Assembly: GCA_050949705.1 (NCBI GenBank)
Contig: JBMNGG010000021.1
Location: 67,385 to 131,384 of the forward strand
Reading direction: 5' to 3'
DNA length: 64,000 nucleotides
DNA from: JBMNGG01 sp050949705
GTDB lineage: Bacteria; Bacillota; Thermosediminibacteria; Thermosediminibacterales; Tepidanaerobacteraceae
The position numbers and the translations under genes were made by a program. Below the pieces are notes generated by a model. The model was given only the letters and a program-made list of their open reading frames with translations, made no database searches and was not told where the DNA came from. This document shows, in pieces, positions 38,437 to 47,562 of this stretch. Each line of letters begins with the position of its first letter. The stretch's first letter is position 1.

Positions 38437-38952
38437 TTGAGTTTAGACAAAAATAGGATATTTCGCATAGTTATCATTTCAATATTATTTATGACCATTA
38501 TGTTGGCTGGTAAGTGGTACTACGGAAGAAATATGTTGGAAGTAACGAAAATAGTATTACAACAAAAAGAATATATAAGCAATGTAGATATAGAGAGAGA
38601 CGGAGATGATACTATAATACACGTTACTCTTAGAGATGTGGATAATTTAAAGGAAGTGTACTCACAAATACTTGATACCATAGAACGCCAATTTAAAGAG
38701 AAGTCTTTTACATTAAAAATAGTTAATAATCCAGGAAAAACAATAGAGAGTTTATATAATGATCAGATACAGTTTATTATATATGAAGCAATACAAACTG
38801 GAGAATATACTCAAATGAAAACCCGCCTTGATAAGATTAATATAGACAACGTCACGGACGAAATTAAAGTATTTATAGATAATAAAAATCTTTATTTACA
38901 AATAAAGAATGATAAATATAGTTTATATGATGTAATTAAACGAGATTCTTAA
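38437..38952 (+). CDS. Uncharacterised single-pass membrane protein, partner of the FtsH-like protease
   Basis: I do not recognise this 171-residue protein. It has a short positively charged N-terminus, one hydrophobic helix at about 9-28, and a soluble domain rich in charged residues (38-171), probably extracytoplasmic by the positive-inside rule. TTG start after CGAGGTG. It ends just before the protease gene, so the two are co-expressed. Because that protease lacks the usual external domain, this protein may supply an equivalent sensing or adaptor domain; that is inference. Confidence 0.6.
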   Translation: MSLDKNRIFRIVIISILFMTIMLAGKWYYGRNMLEVTKIVLQQKEYISNVDIERDGDDTIIHVTLRDVDNLKEVYSQILDTIERQFKEKSFTLKIVNNPGKTIESLYNDQIQFIIYEAIQTGEYTQMKTRLDKINIDNVTDEIKVFIDNKNLYLQIKNDKYSLYDVIKRDS

Positions 38953-38973
38953 ATGCAGAATGGGAGTGAGGAG

Positions 38974-40440
38974 ATGCTGATTGAAATTGCAATAGGTTTT
39001 GGAATAGCGTTAAGTATATTTCTTATTACTATAGGTGTAAATATTTTACCTATGATTATAATAATTGGTTTTGCATATATGTTATACAATGTCATGGATA
39101 GAAATAACTTAATTAAAACGCCGTCTAAAATTATTGATAATGGTCAAGGAATTACATTTGACCAAATCGGGGGTCAAGATGTCGCAAAAAATGAGCTACT
39201 TGAAGCCTTAGATTTTATTAAGGACTATGATAGCTTAAAAAGTATGGGGATTCGTCCTATCAGAGGAATTTTGTTAACAGGCGTGCCCGGTACTGGAAAA
39301 ACACTCATGGCAAAGGCAGCTGCTTCATATATAGATTCAGTTTTAATATCAGCTTCTGGAAGTGAATTTATAGAGATGTATGCAGGTGTAGGTGCACAAA
39401 GAGTAAGACAACTGTTTGATAACGCACGTTCTATGGCGAAAAAGGCATCAAAAAAGCATGGAGTTATTTTTATTGATGAAATAGAGGTAATTGCTGGTAC
39501 TCGTGGTAAAAACACAAATCATTTGGAATATGATCAAACTTTAAATCAATTATTAGTTGAAATGGATGGTATTTCTTCTGGTGGTGACATAAATCTCTTA
39601 GTGATTGGTGCGACAAATAGACCTGACATAATAGACAGCGCTCTTATGAGACCGGGAAGGTTTGATAGAATAGTTAAAGTAGACCTTCCAGATAAAGAGG
39701 GAAGAGTAGATATATTAAAACTGCATACCAAGGATAAGCCACTTGCTAGTGATGTCAGTTTACATCAGATTGCTAAAGAGACATTTGGTTTTTCAGGGGC
39801 ACATCTGGAGAATTTATGCAATGAAGCAGCTATTTTAGCAGCGAGAGATAAACAAAAAGAGATTAATCAAAAGTATTTTGTAGAGGCAATTGACAAGGTT
39901 ATTATGGGAGAAAAACTAAACCGTAAACCAACGGAAGAAGAACGTAAGCGTATTGCAATACATGAAAGTGGTCATGCACTTGTAAGTGAATATTTCAATC
40001 CAAAGTCTGTGTCAGCTATTACAATTACCTCCAGAGGCCAAGCTCTTGGGTACGTAAGACAAGTGGCAGAAGATGATTTTTATTTATATACAAAACAATA
40101 TTTAAAATCACAAATATCTATCTCTTTAGCGGGAGCAGTGGCAGAGGAACTATTACTGGGGGATAGTAGTACGGGAGCCAATAATGACTTTGAACAAGCA
40201 GTAAGATTAGCAAAAACGATGGTGTATTCAGGTATGTCTAACTTAGGTGTAGTGGATAAAGATTCTTTACCATTACAAAAACTGCATAAAGAAGTAAGTA
40301 ATATATTATCTGAACAAAAAGAAGAAGCAGAAAAAATTATAAGAGAAAGAATTGATTTTTTAAATGTTGTAGTTGAATTTCTAATAAATAGTGAAAGAAT
40401 TGAAGGAGATCAGTTGAGAAAAATATTAGAACAACACTAA
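38974..40440 (+). CDS. FtsH-like AAA+ membrane metalloprotease lacking the external domain
   Basis: ATP-driven zinc protease of about 488 residues, against about 600-650 for housekeeping FtsH. Two hydrophobic segments are packed in the first 40 residues with almost no loop between, so the roughly 75-residue external domain is absent. Walker A GVPGTGKT is at 103-110, Walker B is VIFIDEIE, the SRH is GATNRPD, and the zinc motif HESGH is at 330-334, with a GANNDFEQAV segment giving the third ligand. GGGAGTGAGGAG favours the ATG at 38974. It is likely an accessory FtsH paralogue. Confidence 0.88.
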   Translation: MLIEIAIGFGIALSIFLITIGVNILPMIIIIGFAYMLYNVMDRNNLIKTPSKIIDNGQGITFDQIGGQDVAKNELLEALDFIKDYDSLKSMGIRPIRGILLTGVPGTGKTLMAKAAASYIDSVLISASGSEFIEMYAGVGAQRVRQLFDNARSMAKKASKKHGVIFIDEIEVIAGTRGKNTNHLEYDQTLNQLLVEMDGISSGGDINLLVIGATNRPDIIDSALMRPGRFDRIVKVDLPDKEGRVDILKLHTKDKPLASDVSLHQIAKETFGFSGAHLENLCNEAAILAARDKQKEINQKYFVEAIDKVIMGEKLNRKPTEEERKRIAIHESGHALVSEYFNPKSVSAITITSRGQALGYVRQVAEDDFYLYTKQYLKSQISISLAGAVAEELLLGDSSTGANNDFEQAVRLAKTMVYSGMSNLGVVDKDSLPLQKLHKEVSNILSEQKEEAEKIIRERIDFLNVVVEFLINSERIEGDQLRKILEQH

Positions 40441-40515
40441 ATTAGTTAAATTATTGGTATTTGAAAGTTTTTCTGTAAATATAAAAAATTTAGCAGGATA
40501 AAAAGGAGAATCCCC

Positions 40516-40569
40516 AAAAATAACGAATTATGTTATTAGCATTGTGTATAAAAGTATAATGTTATTTTT
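40516..40569 (+). repeat. Overlapping inverted repeats upstream of cinA
   Basis: AAAAATAAC (40516-40524) can pair with GTTATT (40532-40537) or with GTTATTTTT (40561-40569). A TATAAT (40555-40560) sits between them without a convincing -35 box. The role is unknown; a hairpin switch or operator is possible. Confidence 0.35.
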
Positions 40570-40583
40570 GAAGGTGATTAAAT

Positions 40584-41825
40584 TTGAAAGCTGAAATTAT
40601 TGCTGTGGGTTCGGAGTTATTACTAGGGCAAATAACCAATACCTGTGCCCAAATTATATCTAGTGCCTTACAAGAAATTGGTATTGACGTATATTACCAT
40701 ATCTGTGTCGGAGACAATCAAGAAAGACTTATGCAAATCTTTGAAACTAGTTACAATCGTTCTGATATCATTATTTTAACAGGAGGATTGGGCCCTACTA
40801 AAGATGATTTGACAAAGGAAACAATAGCCCTTTTTTTAGGCATTCCTCTTAAAATTGACAATTTTTCATTAGAAAAAATAAAGAGTTATTTTGCCTATAG
40901 GGGAAAACGGATTACTGAAAATAACTATAAACAAGCTTTAATACCTGAAGGGTCTTATGCAATTGAGAATAATAAAGGTACAGCTCCCGGAGTGATTCTA
41001 AACCACAATGAAAAGATAATTGTTATGTTACCAGGCCCACCAAGGGAAATGGAACCGATGCTTAAAGAGACGGTTATTCCTTATCTTGAAAAAAAGTCTG
41101 ATTCTACTATTATTTCGAGAGTTATGAGATTCCATGGCATAGGAGAATCTGTTTTAGAAGAAGAACTTAATGATCTAATATCCAAACAAACAAATCCTAC
41201 TATTGCTCCTTTGGCTAAAATGGGAGATGTTACAATAAGAATCACAGCTAAAGCTAAAGATAAACTTACGGCCAGAAACACTATTAAACCAATAGAAGAA
41301 GAGATAAAGAGGAGAGTAGGCCAGTATTTATATGGATTTGACAACGATACTATAGAAAGAATAGTGGCCAAGTTGTTATTTAAATCAAAGAAAACTATTT
41401 CTATTGCAGAATCCTGTACAGGAGGATTAATGGCTCATAAGCTTACCAATATCCCAGGTATATCACAATACTTCAATATGGGAATTGTATCTTATAGTAA
41501 TAGTTCAAAACATGATTTACTTAATGTTAGAGAGGAAACTATAAGAAAATATGGTGCTGTCAGTGAACAAACAGCGCGAGAGATGGCAGAAGGGGTAAGA
41601 CAGTGTTCAAATTCTGACATAGGAGTGTCAATAACAGGTATAGCTGGTCCGGATGGAGGCACCATAGGAAAACCTGTCGGGTTAGTGTATTTAGGATATT
41701 CAGACTCTGACACTTCTTATGTGGAAAAACATATATTCAAAGGCGATAGGCTTGATATAAAAGAACGTTCAGCGAATTATGCACTTCATTTAGTTAGAAA
41801 AAAGATTCAACGACTAGGTGATTAG
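40584..41825 (+). CDS. cinA: Competence/damage-inducible protein CinA
   Basis: Two-domain protein of 413 residues. The N-terminal MoeA-like COG1058 domain (EIIAVGSELLLGQITNT, LTGGLGPTKDD) has been tied to ADP-ribose pyrophosphatase activity. The C-terminal domain (IAESCTGGLMAHKLT, SITGIAGPDGGT) resembles nicotinamide-nucleotide amidases. cinA commonly lies just upstream of recA; here two small genes intervene. TTG start after GAAGGTG. Its stop abuts the next ATG. Confidence 0.94.
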   Translation: MKAEIIAVGSELLLGQITNTCAQIISSALQEIGIDVYYHICVGDNQERLMQIFETSYNRSDIIILTGGLGPTKDDLTKETIALFLGIPLKIDNFSLEKIKSYFAYRGKRITENNYKQALIPEGSYAIENNKGTAPGVILNHNEKIIVMLPGPPREMEPMLKETVIPYLEKKSDSTIISRVMRFHGIGESVLEEELNDLISKQTNPTIAPLAKMGDVTIRITAKAKDKLTARNTIKPIEEEIKRRVGQYLYGFDNDTIERIVAKLLFKSKKTISIAESCTGGLMAHKLTNIPGISQYFNMGIVSYSNSSKHDLLNVREETIRKYGAVSEQTAREMAEGVRQCSNSDIGVSITGIAGPDGGTIGKPVGLVYLGYSDSDTSYVEKHIFKGDRLDIKERSANYALHLVRKKIQRLGD

Positions 41826-43214
41826 ATGATAGTCAGAAGAGCCTTTATTATTCTTATATGTTCTATTATTACCCCTTTACTGTTTATACATTTTTTCGAC
41901 AGTATTACGGTCAATTTTCAGGGCTTAGAACTTGTTTTGGGTCTAGAAATGGCATTAAAAGGCTCAACTACCATAAATCTACCCCCTATAGGTATTCTTA
42001 AGGCTTTTACCCATCAATTGCCTATAAATATTAACATATCACTGCAAAATATTGATTTAGATCTGATAAAGGTTATAATAGATAAAGTTAACAATAAAAA
42101 CGAATTATTTTTGTTTTTTAAGAAAGATGCAATTAATGCCATTAAGGTTTTAATTGTTAAGACTTTTATTTTAGGCACTTTAGGCACTATATTTGCCTCC
42201 TTATTCATGAAATTAAAAAAGAAAGAATTAATAATTTGTATAATAATAAGTTTGTTTTTTATAACTATATTTTTAAGCTCTCTTTACATTTCTTATGATA
42301 TATCAGCTTTTGATAAACCCGAGTATTTTGGAACATTGAAAGCTGCTCCTTGGATTATTAGTATTTGGAACAAAGGTATTTCGCAAATTAATGAGTTGAG
42401 GCAACAGTTAAAAAGTATTTCTGAAGGCATTTCTACGGTATTTTTAAAGATGGACAATCTAGCTTCAACTGAAGAGTCAGTGGTAAGAGTATTGCATGTT
42501 AGTGATATTCATAACAATATCGCAGCTTTTGATTTTATGGAACAGATTATTTTTAATTTTAATGTTGATGTTGTTATTGATACAGGAGATATAACTGATT
42601 ATGGCACATCCTTGGAGAATATGGTTATTGAAAAGATATCACATTTGCCAGTGGATTACGTATTTTGTGCGGGAAATCATGATTCACCAAAAACTGTTGA
42701 ACTTATGGAAGATATAGATAATGTTATTATTCCGAATGGTGGGGTTATCAGCATAAAAGGTATAAATATTCTGGCATTTTCGGATCCTATTTCAGAGATG
42801 ATAGATAAAATTGATTCATCAAATGAAATTGATATTATAAAACAAAATCTACTTATACGAGATAAACTTAACTCTTTAAATGAAATACCAGATATACTTG
42901 CAGTGCATAACCCGCAAGCTACAGAAAATTTAGAGGGCTTTGTTCCTATAATTCTTAATGGTCATACACATAAGACCCATATAAAAGATGGGGAATCTTT
43001 AATAATAAATGCAGGGTCTACCGGCGCCGCAGGTATAAGGGGAATACAATCTAAAGCTGATATTCCATACTCTGCTGTGTTGTTATACTTTAAAAGTAAT
43101 AAGGGCACTGGAAAACCTCAACTATTTGCTGCTGATATAATCAAGATATCAAATGTCGAAGTAGGTTTTCAGGTAGAGCGGGTTTTCTTTAATTGGGAGG
43201 ATGTAAAAGAATGA
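41826..43214 (+). CDS. Membrane-anchored metallophosphoesterase
   Basis: A 462-residue protein with an N-terminal membrane helix (about 5-25), two more helices around 112-155, then a calcineurin-like phosphoesterase domain from about 220. Metal motifs appear in order: LHVSDIHNN, IDTGDITD, AGNHDS, ILAVHNP and LNGHTHKTH. The catalytic domain could face either side. It lies between cinA and thpR, overlapping thpR as ATGA. The substrate is unknown; cyclic-nucleotide or phospholipid roles are both conceivable. Confidence 0.8.
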   Translation: MIVRRAFIILICSIITPLLFIHFFDSITVNFQGLELVLGLEMALKGSTTINLPPIGILKAFTHQLPININISLQNIDLDLIKVIIDKVNNKNELFLFFKKDAINAIKVLIVKTFILGTLGTIFASLFMKLKKKELIICIIISLFFITIFLSSLYISYDISAFDKPEYFGTLKAAPWIISIWNKGISQINELRQQLKSISEGISTVFLKMDNLASTEESVVRVLHVSDIHNNIAAFDFMEQIIFNFNVDVVIDTGDITDYGTSLENMVIEKISHLPVDYVFCAGNHDSPKTVELMEDIDNVIIPNGGVISIKGINILAFSDPISEMIDKIDSSNEIDIIKQNLLIRDKLNSLNEIPDILAVHNPQATENLEGFVPIILNGHTHKTHIKDGESLIINAGSTGAAGIRGIQSKADIPYSAVLLYFKSNKGTGKPQLFAADIIKISNVEVGFQVERVFFNWEDVKE

Positions 43215-43768
43215 GATGTTTTATATCTATTGAGCTCGACTCTGTTATAAAAAAAAACATAGAAAATTTCATACAAAAAAACAAACTCAAGGAGCATTTT
43301 AGTGACACAAGATGGGTTAAACCTGATAATCTTCATATTACACTCGCATTTTTAGGTGAAACCCCAGAGGATAAAATAGTAAGTGTAAAAAAAATACTGT
43401 CAACCATATCAAAAAGACATACTCACTTTTCTTTAAAATTTACAAAGCTTGGGTTTTTTCCTAGTATAAAAAAACCTCGGGTAATATGGATTGGCATAGA
43501 GGATAATCCAAAACTATTGATGCTTAAAAACGATATAGATAGTGTATTAAGTAAGGAAGGTATCATTTATGATAAAAAGTCATTTTTACCACATTTAACA
43601 ATCGGAAGAATAAAAACACCTGGCACATTGCAACCTGAAGCTATACAATATCTACATATAAACACTATTTCTTCGGTAAGAGAAATACATCTAATGAAAA
43701 GTGAATTATCACAGCAAGGAGCAAATTATACATGTTTGTATAAGGCGATTCTGCAAAATACAGTTTGA
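43211..43768 (+). CDS. thpR: RNA 2',3'-cyclic phosphodiesterase ThpR (LigT family)
   Basis: 2H phosphoesterase of 185 residues that opens 2',3'-cyclic phosphates on RNA. Both HxT motifs are present: LHITLAFLG and PHLTIGRI. The N-terminal RCFISIELD is characteristic. GGGAGG favours the ATG at 43211, which overlaps the preceding stop. The cinA-thpR-recA group is common in Clostridia as far as I recall. Confidence 0.93.
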   Translation: MRCFISIELDSVIKKNIENFIQKNKLKEHFSDTRWVKPDNLHITLAFLGETPEDKIVSVKKILSTISKRHTHFSLKFTKLGFFPSIKKPRVIWIGIEDNPKLLMLKNDIDSVLSKEGIIYDKKSFLPHLTIGRIKTPGTLQPEAIQYLHINTISSVREIHLMKSELSQQGANYTCLYKAILQNTV

Positions 43769-43793
43769 CTCAGCATAAATATACTAATATAAT
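43765..43793 (+). promoter_or_regulatory. Strong sigma-A promoter of recA
   Basis: TTGACT (43765-43770), a 17-base spacer and a perfect TATAAT (43788-43793). The -35 box begins inside the last codon/stop region of thpR. Confidence 0.85.
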
Positions 43794-43799
43794 ATATTC

Positions 43800-43813
43800 A
43801 GAACAAATGTTTG
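43800..43813. promoter_or_regulatory. LexA (SOS) box at the recA start site
   Basis: AGAACAAATGTTTG matches the Firmicute LexA/DinR consensus CGAACRNRYGTTYG at every position but the first. It covers the expected transcription start, 7 bases past the -10 box, and touches the recA ribosome site. LexA binding here would block recA and whatever is co-transcribed with it. Confidence 0.85.
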
Positions 43814-43825
43814 GAGGTATTAATA

Positions 43826-44857
43826 ATGGCAGAAAAACAAAAAGTTTTAGAAATGGCCCTTACGCAAATTGAACGGCAATTTGGCAAAGGTTCAATAATG
43901 AGATTAGGCGAAGCCTCTGCTAGATTCCATGTTGAATCAATTCCTACAGGTGCCTTACCACTAGATATAGCTTTAGGGATTGGAGGAGTTCCCAGAGGAA
44001 GAGTTATTGAAATTTTTGGTCCTGAGTCTTCGGGCAAAACAACTGTTGCATTACACATTGTAGCCGAGTCTCAAAAATTAGGCGGTACAGCCGCATTTAT
44101 CGATGCGGAACATGCTTTAGATCCAGTGTATGCTAAAAATCTTGGAGTAGATATTGATAATTTGTTGATATCTCAGCCAGATACTGGTGAACAAGCTTTA
44201 GAGATAGCAGAAGCTTTAGTTAGAAGCGGTGCTGTGGATGTAGTAGTTATAGACTCGGTTGCTGCTTTGGTTCCTAAAGCCGAGATAGAAGGTGAAATGG
44301 GAGATGCACATGTAGGTTTACAGGCTAGGCTAATGTCTCAAGCCTTAAGAAAATTAGCAGGGGCTATCAGTAAGTCAAATACAGTAGCTATTTTTATTAA
44401 TCAGCTTAGAGAAAAAGTAGGGGTTATGTTTGGTAATCCTGAAACGACTCCAGGTGGTAGAGCTCTAAAATTTTATTCTTCAGTTCGTTTAGATGTTCGT
44501 AGAAGTGAGATTATAAAACAAGGAGAAAATATGTTAGGAAACAGGACACGAGTTAAAGTAGTTAAAAATAAGGTTGCACCTCCTTTTAAACAGGCAGAAT
44601 TCGATATTATATATGGTGAAGGAATATCAAGAGACGGATGTGTATTGGATTTTGGTGTTGAAGAAGGATTAATAAAAAAGAGTGGTTCATGGTACTCTTA
44701 TGGTGAGGAAAAGATTGGACAAGGCCGTGAAAATGCAAAACAATACTTAAGAGAGCATCCTGAATTATTACAGGATATAGAACTTAAAATAAAGCAAAAG
44801 TATAATTTAGTGAGAACCGAACAAAAAAAGGATAACAAGTCCAAAGAAGGGGCATAA
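43826..44857 (+). CDS. recA: Recombinase RecA
   Basis: Forms ATP-dependent filaments on single-stranded DNA for strand exchange and triggers LexA self-cleavage. 343 residues. Walker A GPESSGKT is at 65-72; VVVIDSVAALVP is Walker B; GGRALKFYSSVRLDVRR is the family signature. TTGGAGG fits the ATG at 43826. An SOS box and strong promoter lie just upstream; the next gene starts one base after the stop. Confidence 0.98.
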   Translation: MAEKQKVLEMALTQIERQFGKGSIMRLGEASARFHVESIPTGALPLDIALGIGGVPRGRVIEIFGPESSGKTTVALHIVAESQKLGGTAAFIDAEHALDPVYAKNLGVDIDNLLISQPDTGEQALEIAEALVRSGAVDVVVIDSVAALVPKAEIEGEMGDAHVGLQARLMSQALRKLAGAISKSNTVAIFINQLREKVGVMFGNPETTPGGRALKFYSSVRLDVRRSEIIKQGENMLGNRTRVKVVKNKVAPPFKQAEFDIIYGEGISRDGCVLDFGVEEGLIKKSGSWYSYGEEKIGQGRENAKQYLREHPELLQDIELKIKQKYNLVRTEQKKDNKSKEGA

Positions 44858-44858
44858 A

Positions 44859-45854
44859 ATGCGATTCCTTTTTTTTACTGATACACATATCCGGGGGAAT
44901 AATCCGCAAAATAGAAAAGACAACTTTTTAAAAACAGTGTATGAAAAAATAGAAGAAGTTTTCCACATTGCAGAGAAAAATAATGTTGATATATTATTAC
45001 ATGGTGGAGATATATTTGATAGGCCAGATATTTCTCCTTCATTAGTACGAAGTTTTATACTTTTGATAAACAAGTATTCCATACCTATTTATGCTGTAGC
45101 TGGAAACCACGACATATATGGGCAAAACCCTTTAACTATTAATAGAACTATGTTAGGTTTGCTAGATGGAGCAGATATAATAAGATTAATAAATCCAAAT
45201 GATAAAATATTGCTGAAGGACAAGCAAAAAACAATACAGCTCACGGGGCAACATTATTTTTATGGTATAGATGCTGGCAATGGAAAGCAAAACTATATAG
45301 TAAAAAAAGGTACAAATGTGGATTTTGCTATACATATAGTTCATGGAATGCTTTTGGAAAAACCTTTTTTTGATGGTATGGCTTATACTTTAATTGATGA
45401 AATCTTAGAAACTGAAGCGGATATAACATTAAGTGGGCATTATCATTCAGGTTTCAATATGAAATGTATAAAAAATAGATACTTTATTAATCCAGGGAGC
45501 TTAGTAAGGATTAATAACAGCCTAAACGAATTTTTTAGAATTCCTAAGGTAGTTCTAATTAATGTAGAAGATGAAATAGCTATTAAAGAGATTCACCTTA
45601 CAAGTGCACAACCTGGTGAAGATGTATTAGATCGGTCGAAGGTTGAAGCATTGGCCTTTAGGGAAAAAAAGTTGTCTGAATTTGTTCAAAGTATTTATTC
45701 TACAGGCCAATATAACACCTTTAATATTAATCAAATTTTAGAGCAAATTTCGCAACAACAAAATATAAAAAAAGAAGTTATTCTCGAAGCATTAAAAAGG
45801 ATAGGCGAAGCTCAAGAAATGTTGGGAGATGGCGAAGATCTTGAGGTGATATAA
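44859..45854 (+). CDS. Mre11/SbcD-like DNA repair nuclease
   Basis: Metallophosphoesterase-fold DNA nuclease of 331 residues. Metal motifs run in Mre11/SbcD order: FTDTHI (Asp8, His10), HGGDIFD, AGNHD, VHGM and SGHYHSG. A C-terminal tail of about 80 residues (from about 250) is helical and may cap or bind the ATPase. The start is one base after recA and the next gene starts one base after its stop, so all three are co-translated. Activity on DNA ends is inferred from the family and from the ATPase partners. Confidence 0.85.
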   Translation: MRFLFFTDTHIRGNNPQNRKDNFLKTVYEKIEEVFHIAEKNNVDILLHGGDIFDRPDISPSLVRSFILLINKYSIPIYAVAGNHDIYGQNPLTINRTMLGLLDGADIIRLINPNDKILLKDKQKTIQLTGQHYFYGIDAGNGKQNYIVKKGTNVDFAIHIVHGMLLEKPFFDGMAYTLIDEILETEADITLSGHYHSGFNMKCIKNRYFINPGSLVRINNSLNEFFRIPKVVLINVEDEIAIKEIHLTSAQPGEDVLDRSKVEALAFREKKLSEFVQSIYSTGQYNTFNINQILEQISQQQNIKKEVILEALKRIGEAQEMLGDGEDLEVI

Positions 45855-45855
45855 G

Positions 45856-47298
45856 TTGGGTGTTATAAGTAGCCTTACATTAGAAAATTTTCAATCTCAT
45901 AAAGAAAGTAAAATAGTATTTGATAAAGGGTTAACTGTAATAATAGGTCAAACAGATCAAGGTAAAAGCGCAATAATTAGAGCATTAAAATGGGTTTTGT
46001 ATAATGAACCGAGAGGGACAGATTTTATTACAGCAGGGTACCGAACATGCCGTGTTTCATTGGAAATGAATGACGGTACAATTATTACAAGAGAAAGAGA
46101 TGGGAATCGAAATCGATACATATTAATAAGAGAAGGAAATGAACAAATTTTTGAGGGATTTGGTCACAATATTCCTTTAGAAATAATTAAAGCTCATGGA
46201 ATACCCAAGGTGCATATTGATGTTGATACTACTTCAATGGTTAATCTTGCAGAGCAGTTAGAAGCTCCCTTTTTGGTATCTGAAAATGGGAGCAATAGAG
46301 CAAAGGCACTGGGAAGATTGATTGGAATTCATATTATAGATGCTGCACAGAGAGCCACATTAAAAGACATAATAGATGCCGAAAATGAATGTAAATTATT
46401 AGAAAGCGATATTAATTTACTTAAAAAAGAATTAACAAATTTTGAAGATATAGATATCTTAGCTAAAAAGATTTCAAAGCTAAAAGAAATAATTGAATTA
46501 TTAAAGCATAAAAGAGTATTTCTATTAAAACTCTCCAATATTAAAAAACAATTTGAACCAACAATTCAAAAGATAAAAGAAACACATATGATTTTATCTA
46601 ATATTAGCTTTATTGAAAAAGTTGAAAGTCTCATATTGACCTTAGATATTCTCTATACAAAATACTACTCATTGCATAAAATTAAAGATAGGTTAAGAAA
46701 TATTGATTCTTATATAAGAAGGGAACAAAACATTATTATTTTAACCCAAAGATTGGTACCCGCAGAAGATAAGTATTATATTATAGTGGATTTGTACAAT
46801 AACCTACGTAAAATAATGGCCATTAATACCACATATAATCAAAACAAAAAATATATAGAACAGATACAAAAAACATTGGATAATACAAGAAATGTATCAA
46901 TAGCAGAAGAAATGTCTTTCAAGGTTGATGAGTTAATTGTAACTATAAAAAAGTATTCTTTATTAAATGATCAATGGAAATCAGTGAAACATCAGTCTAA
47001 TTCTCAGGCTAAAGAACTTAAAAAATATGATGAAATAGGAAAAGCCGAGGAATATTTTGATAGTATTACTAAACAGGTAATTCTTTTATCATCATTAAAA
47101 GAATTAAGCGAGTCATTAAAAACTGTTGAATCTTCTATAAAAAAAGGAGAGACTTATTTACAAAAGTTAATCGATAATCTAAGTTTTATGGCCAAGAAAT
47201 ACGGTCTTATTCTTGATGAATTTTCTATTTGCCCAACATGTTTAAAACCTATCGATAATGAAACAACCCAGCGTATTATTATTGATATATTAAATTAA
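45856..47298 (+). CDS. N-terminal half of a split Rad50/SbcC-like ATPase, ending at a zinc hook
   Basis: A 480-residue protein with an SMC/Rad50-type ATPase N-lobe: LENFQSHKES and Walker A GQTDQGKS (31-38). From about 170 to 450 it is almost entirely coiled coil. CPTC (459-462) is a zinc-hook motif and the protein stops 18 residues later. No Walker B or signature motif is present; they occur in the gene at 47563-48234. This is the N-half of a Rad50/SbcC-like protein, not a truncation by frameshift: the stop is clean and a new ribosome site follows. TTG start. Confidence 0.82.
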   Translation: MGVISSLTLENFQSHKESKIVFDKGLTVIIGQTDQGKSAIIRALKWVLYNEPRGTDFITAGYRTCRVSLEMNDGTIITRERDGNRNRYILIREGNEQIFEGFGHNIPLEIIKAHGIPKVHIDVDTTSMVNLAEQLEAPFLVSENGSNRAKALGRLIGIHIIDAAQRATLKDIIDAENECKLLESDINLLKKELTNFEDIDILAKKISKLKEIIELLKHKRVFLLKLSNIKKQFEPTIQKIKETHMILSNISFIEKVESLILTLDILYTKYYSLHKIKDRLRNIDSYIRREQNIIILTQRLVPAEDKYYIIVDLYNNLRKIMAINTTYNQNKKYIEQIQKTLDNTRNVSIAEEMSFKVDELIVTIKKYSLLNDQWKSVKHQSNSQAKELKKYDEIGKAEEYFDSITKQVILLSSLKELSESLKTVESSIKKGETYLQKLIDNLSFMAKKYGLILDEFSICPTCLKPIDNETTQRIIIDILN

Positions 47299-47317
47299 TT
47301 GTAATGGGGTGAATTAT

Positions 47318-47560
47318 ATGGATCCTGAAAAAGAGATTCATGAGTTGAAACAAAAAATAGATAAAGCAAAAGCTCTTAGATATAAAGCTGAGGCGCGTTT
47401 AGAAGAGCTTCAAAAACAGCAGAAGCAGCTTCTTGATGAATTAGATAAGTTAAATGTAAAACCAGAGGATTTAGATAATGAGATAGAAAGCATAAGTAAT
47501 CAAATTAAAGATTTGTTAAAAAAAGCGAAAGATTTGATCCCCGAAAATTTGGAGGAATAA
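47318..47560 (+). CDS. Short coiled-coil protein within the split Rad50/SbcC-like operon
   Basis: An 80-residue, wholly charged helical protein (EIHELKQKIDKAKAL, then ARLEELQKQQKQLL) with heptad-like spacing and no cysteines. GGGGTG fits the ATG at 47318. It lies between the N-half and C-half of the split ATPase, so it may form part of the returning coiled-coil arm or bridge the two proteins. I know no named family for it. Confidence 0.65.
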   Translation: MDPEKEIHELKQKIDKAKALRYKAEARLEELQKQQKQLLDELDKLNVKPEDLDNEIESISNQIKDLLKKAKDLIPENLEE

Positions 47561-47562
47561 CA

